Shown: positions 15,545 to 15,650 of the stretch, in pieces
Layout of the letters: the number at the start of each line of letters is the position of its first letter
Numbering within the stretch: position 1 is the first letter of the stretch
NCBI GenBank assembly: GCA_003501525.1
Contig: DNPI01000198.1
Location: forward strand, 1-15,650
Length of the DNA: 15,650 bases
Direction: 5' to 3'
Origin: Planctomycetota bacterium
Lineage (GTDB): Bacteria; Planctomycetota; UBA1135
Position numbers and translations under genes: made by a program
Notes under the pieces: model-generated
The model's database searches: none
What the model was told of the DNA's origin: nothing
What the model saw: only the letters and a program-made list of their open reading frames with translations

Positions 15545-15650
15545 GGGAGAATTGTAGGGGGGAAAAGGGGCTCCACTAGCCTCTGATGAACTGAGCTATG
15601 CATACACACCCTCAGCGACCTTCGAATTCAGGTGAGCGTTTTTCTAAAAA
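15545..15650. other. Right-end intergenic stretch upstream of the MDR oxidoreductase
   Basis: No gene, tRNA or clear promoter is recognised. On the minus strand TACAAT (revcomp of 15551-15556) lies directly before the GTG start of the oxidoreductase, without a recognisable -35. Homopolymer-like runs (six G at 15557-15562, A and G runs after) stand out but have no assigned role. Confidence 0.4.

Noticed and set aside
15570..15586. GGCT/AGCC mini-hairpin followed by a short T run on the minus strand, considered as a terminator of an upstream gene
   Set aside because: Only four base pairs, and no upstream gene is visible in the window.
15586..15626. Minus-strand stretch containing TAGCTCAG, like a tRNA D-arm
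   Set aside because: The D-loop lacks the GG pair, the D-stem closes poorly, and no anticodon arm, T-arm or acceptor stem can be built around it.

Overview
The window looks like chromosomal DNA from a Gram-negative, respiring bacterium. It encodes a complete Na+-translocating NADH:quinone reductase (Na+-NQR), two lipoproteins with clear lipoboxes, a periplasmic HtrA-type protease and a c-type cytochrome. Na+-NQR together with an NqrM maturation factor is typical of marine or halotolerant Proteobacteria and of the PVC group (Verrucomicrobiota, Planctomycetota). The sequence alone does not let me choose between them. Base composition is near half GC by eye and genes are packed tightly, with many overlaps. 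I see no mobile elements, CRISPR arrays, rRNA or tRNA genes. No stretch above 300 bases lacks a gene.

Left part (1-6132). A PuuD-like (urate hydroxylase N-terminal family) membrane protein is followed tail-to-tail by a small lipoprotein cytochrome c. The two are normally halves of one protein in canonical PuuD. Divergent from the cytochrome is a plus-strand run: a membrane glycosyltransferase of the GT39/ArnT-like type with a C-terminal TPR domain, then, overlapping by 11 bp, a Lon-related protease of the AAA_32/YcbZ class, then an EboB-like TatD-family metal-dependent hydrolase without the rest of an ebo cluster.

Middle (6133-7511). A strong GC-rich hairpin separates the hydrolase from a convergent HtrA/DegS-like protease with one PDZ domain. 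The protease is divergent from the nqr operon. The 165-bp shared intergenic region holds a TATAAT box for the protease, a perfect 6-7-6 dyad and four copies of the CATTCT/AGAATG half-site, which I read as a possible operator region.

Right part (7512-15544). nqrA-nqrB-nqrC-nqrD-nqrE-nqrF-apbE form one tight operon: every junction is an overlap, an abutting stop/start, or a 1-bp gap. ApbE attaches FMN covalently to NqrB and NqrC, and both target threonines are visible. nqrM, the factor needed to mature the iron-sulfur part of Na+-NQR, lies on the opposite strand. Its 3' end overlaps apbE by 14 bp, and it sits 13 bp downstream of a zinc-loop MDR-family oxidoreductase. The assembly kit is therefore split between two converging transcripts.

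Nothing here is clearly a wholly new system. The most unusual points are the split PuuD/cytochrome pair, the displaced antisense nqrM, the orphan EboB-like gene, and the repeated half-sites between htrA and nqrA.
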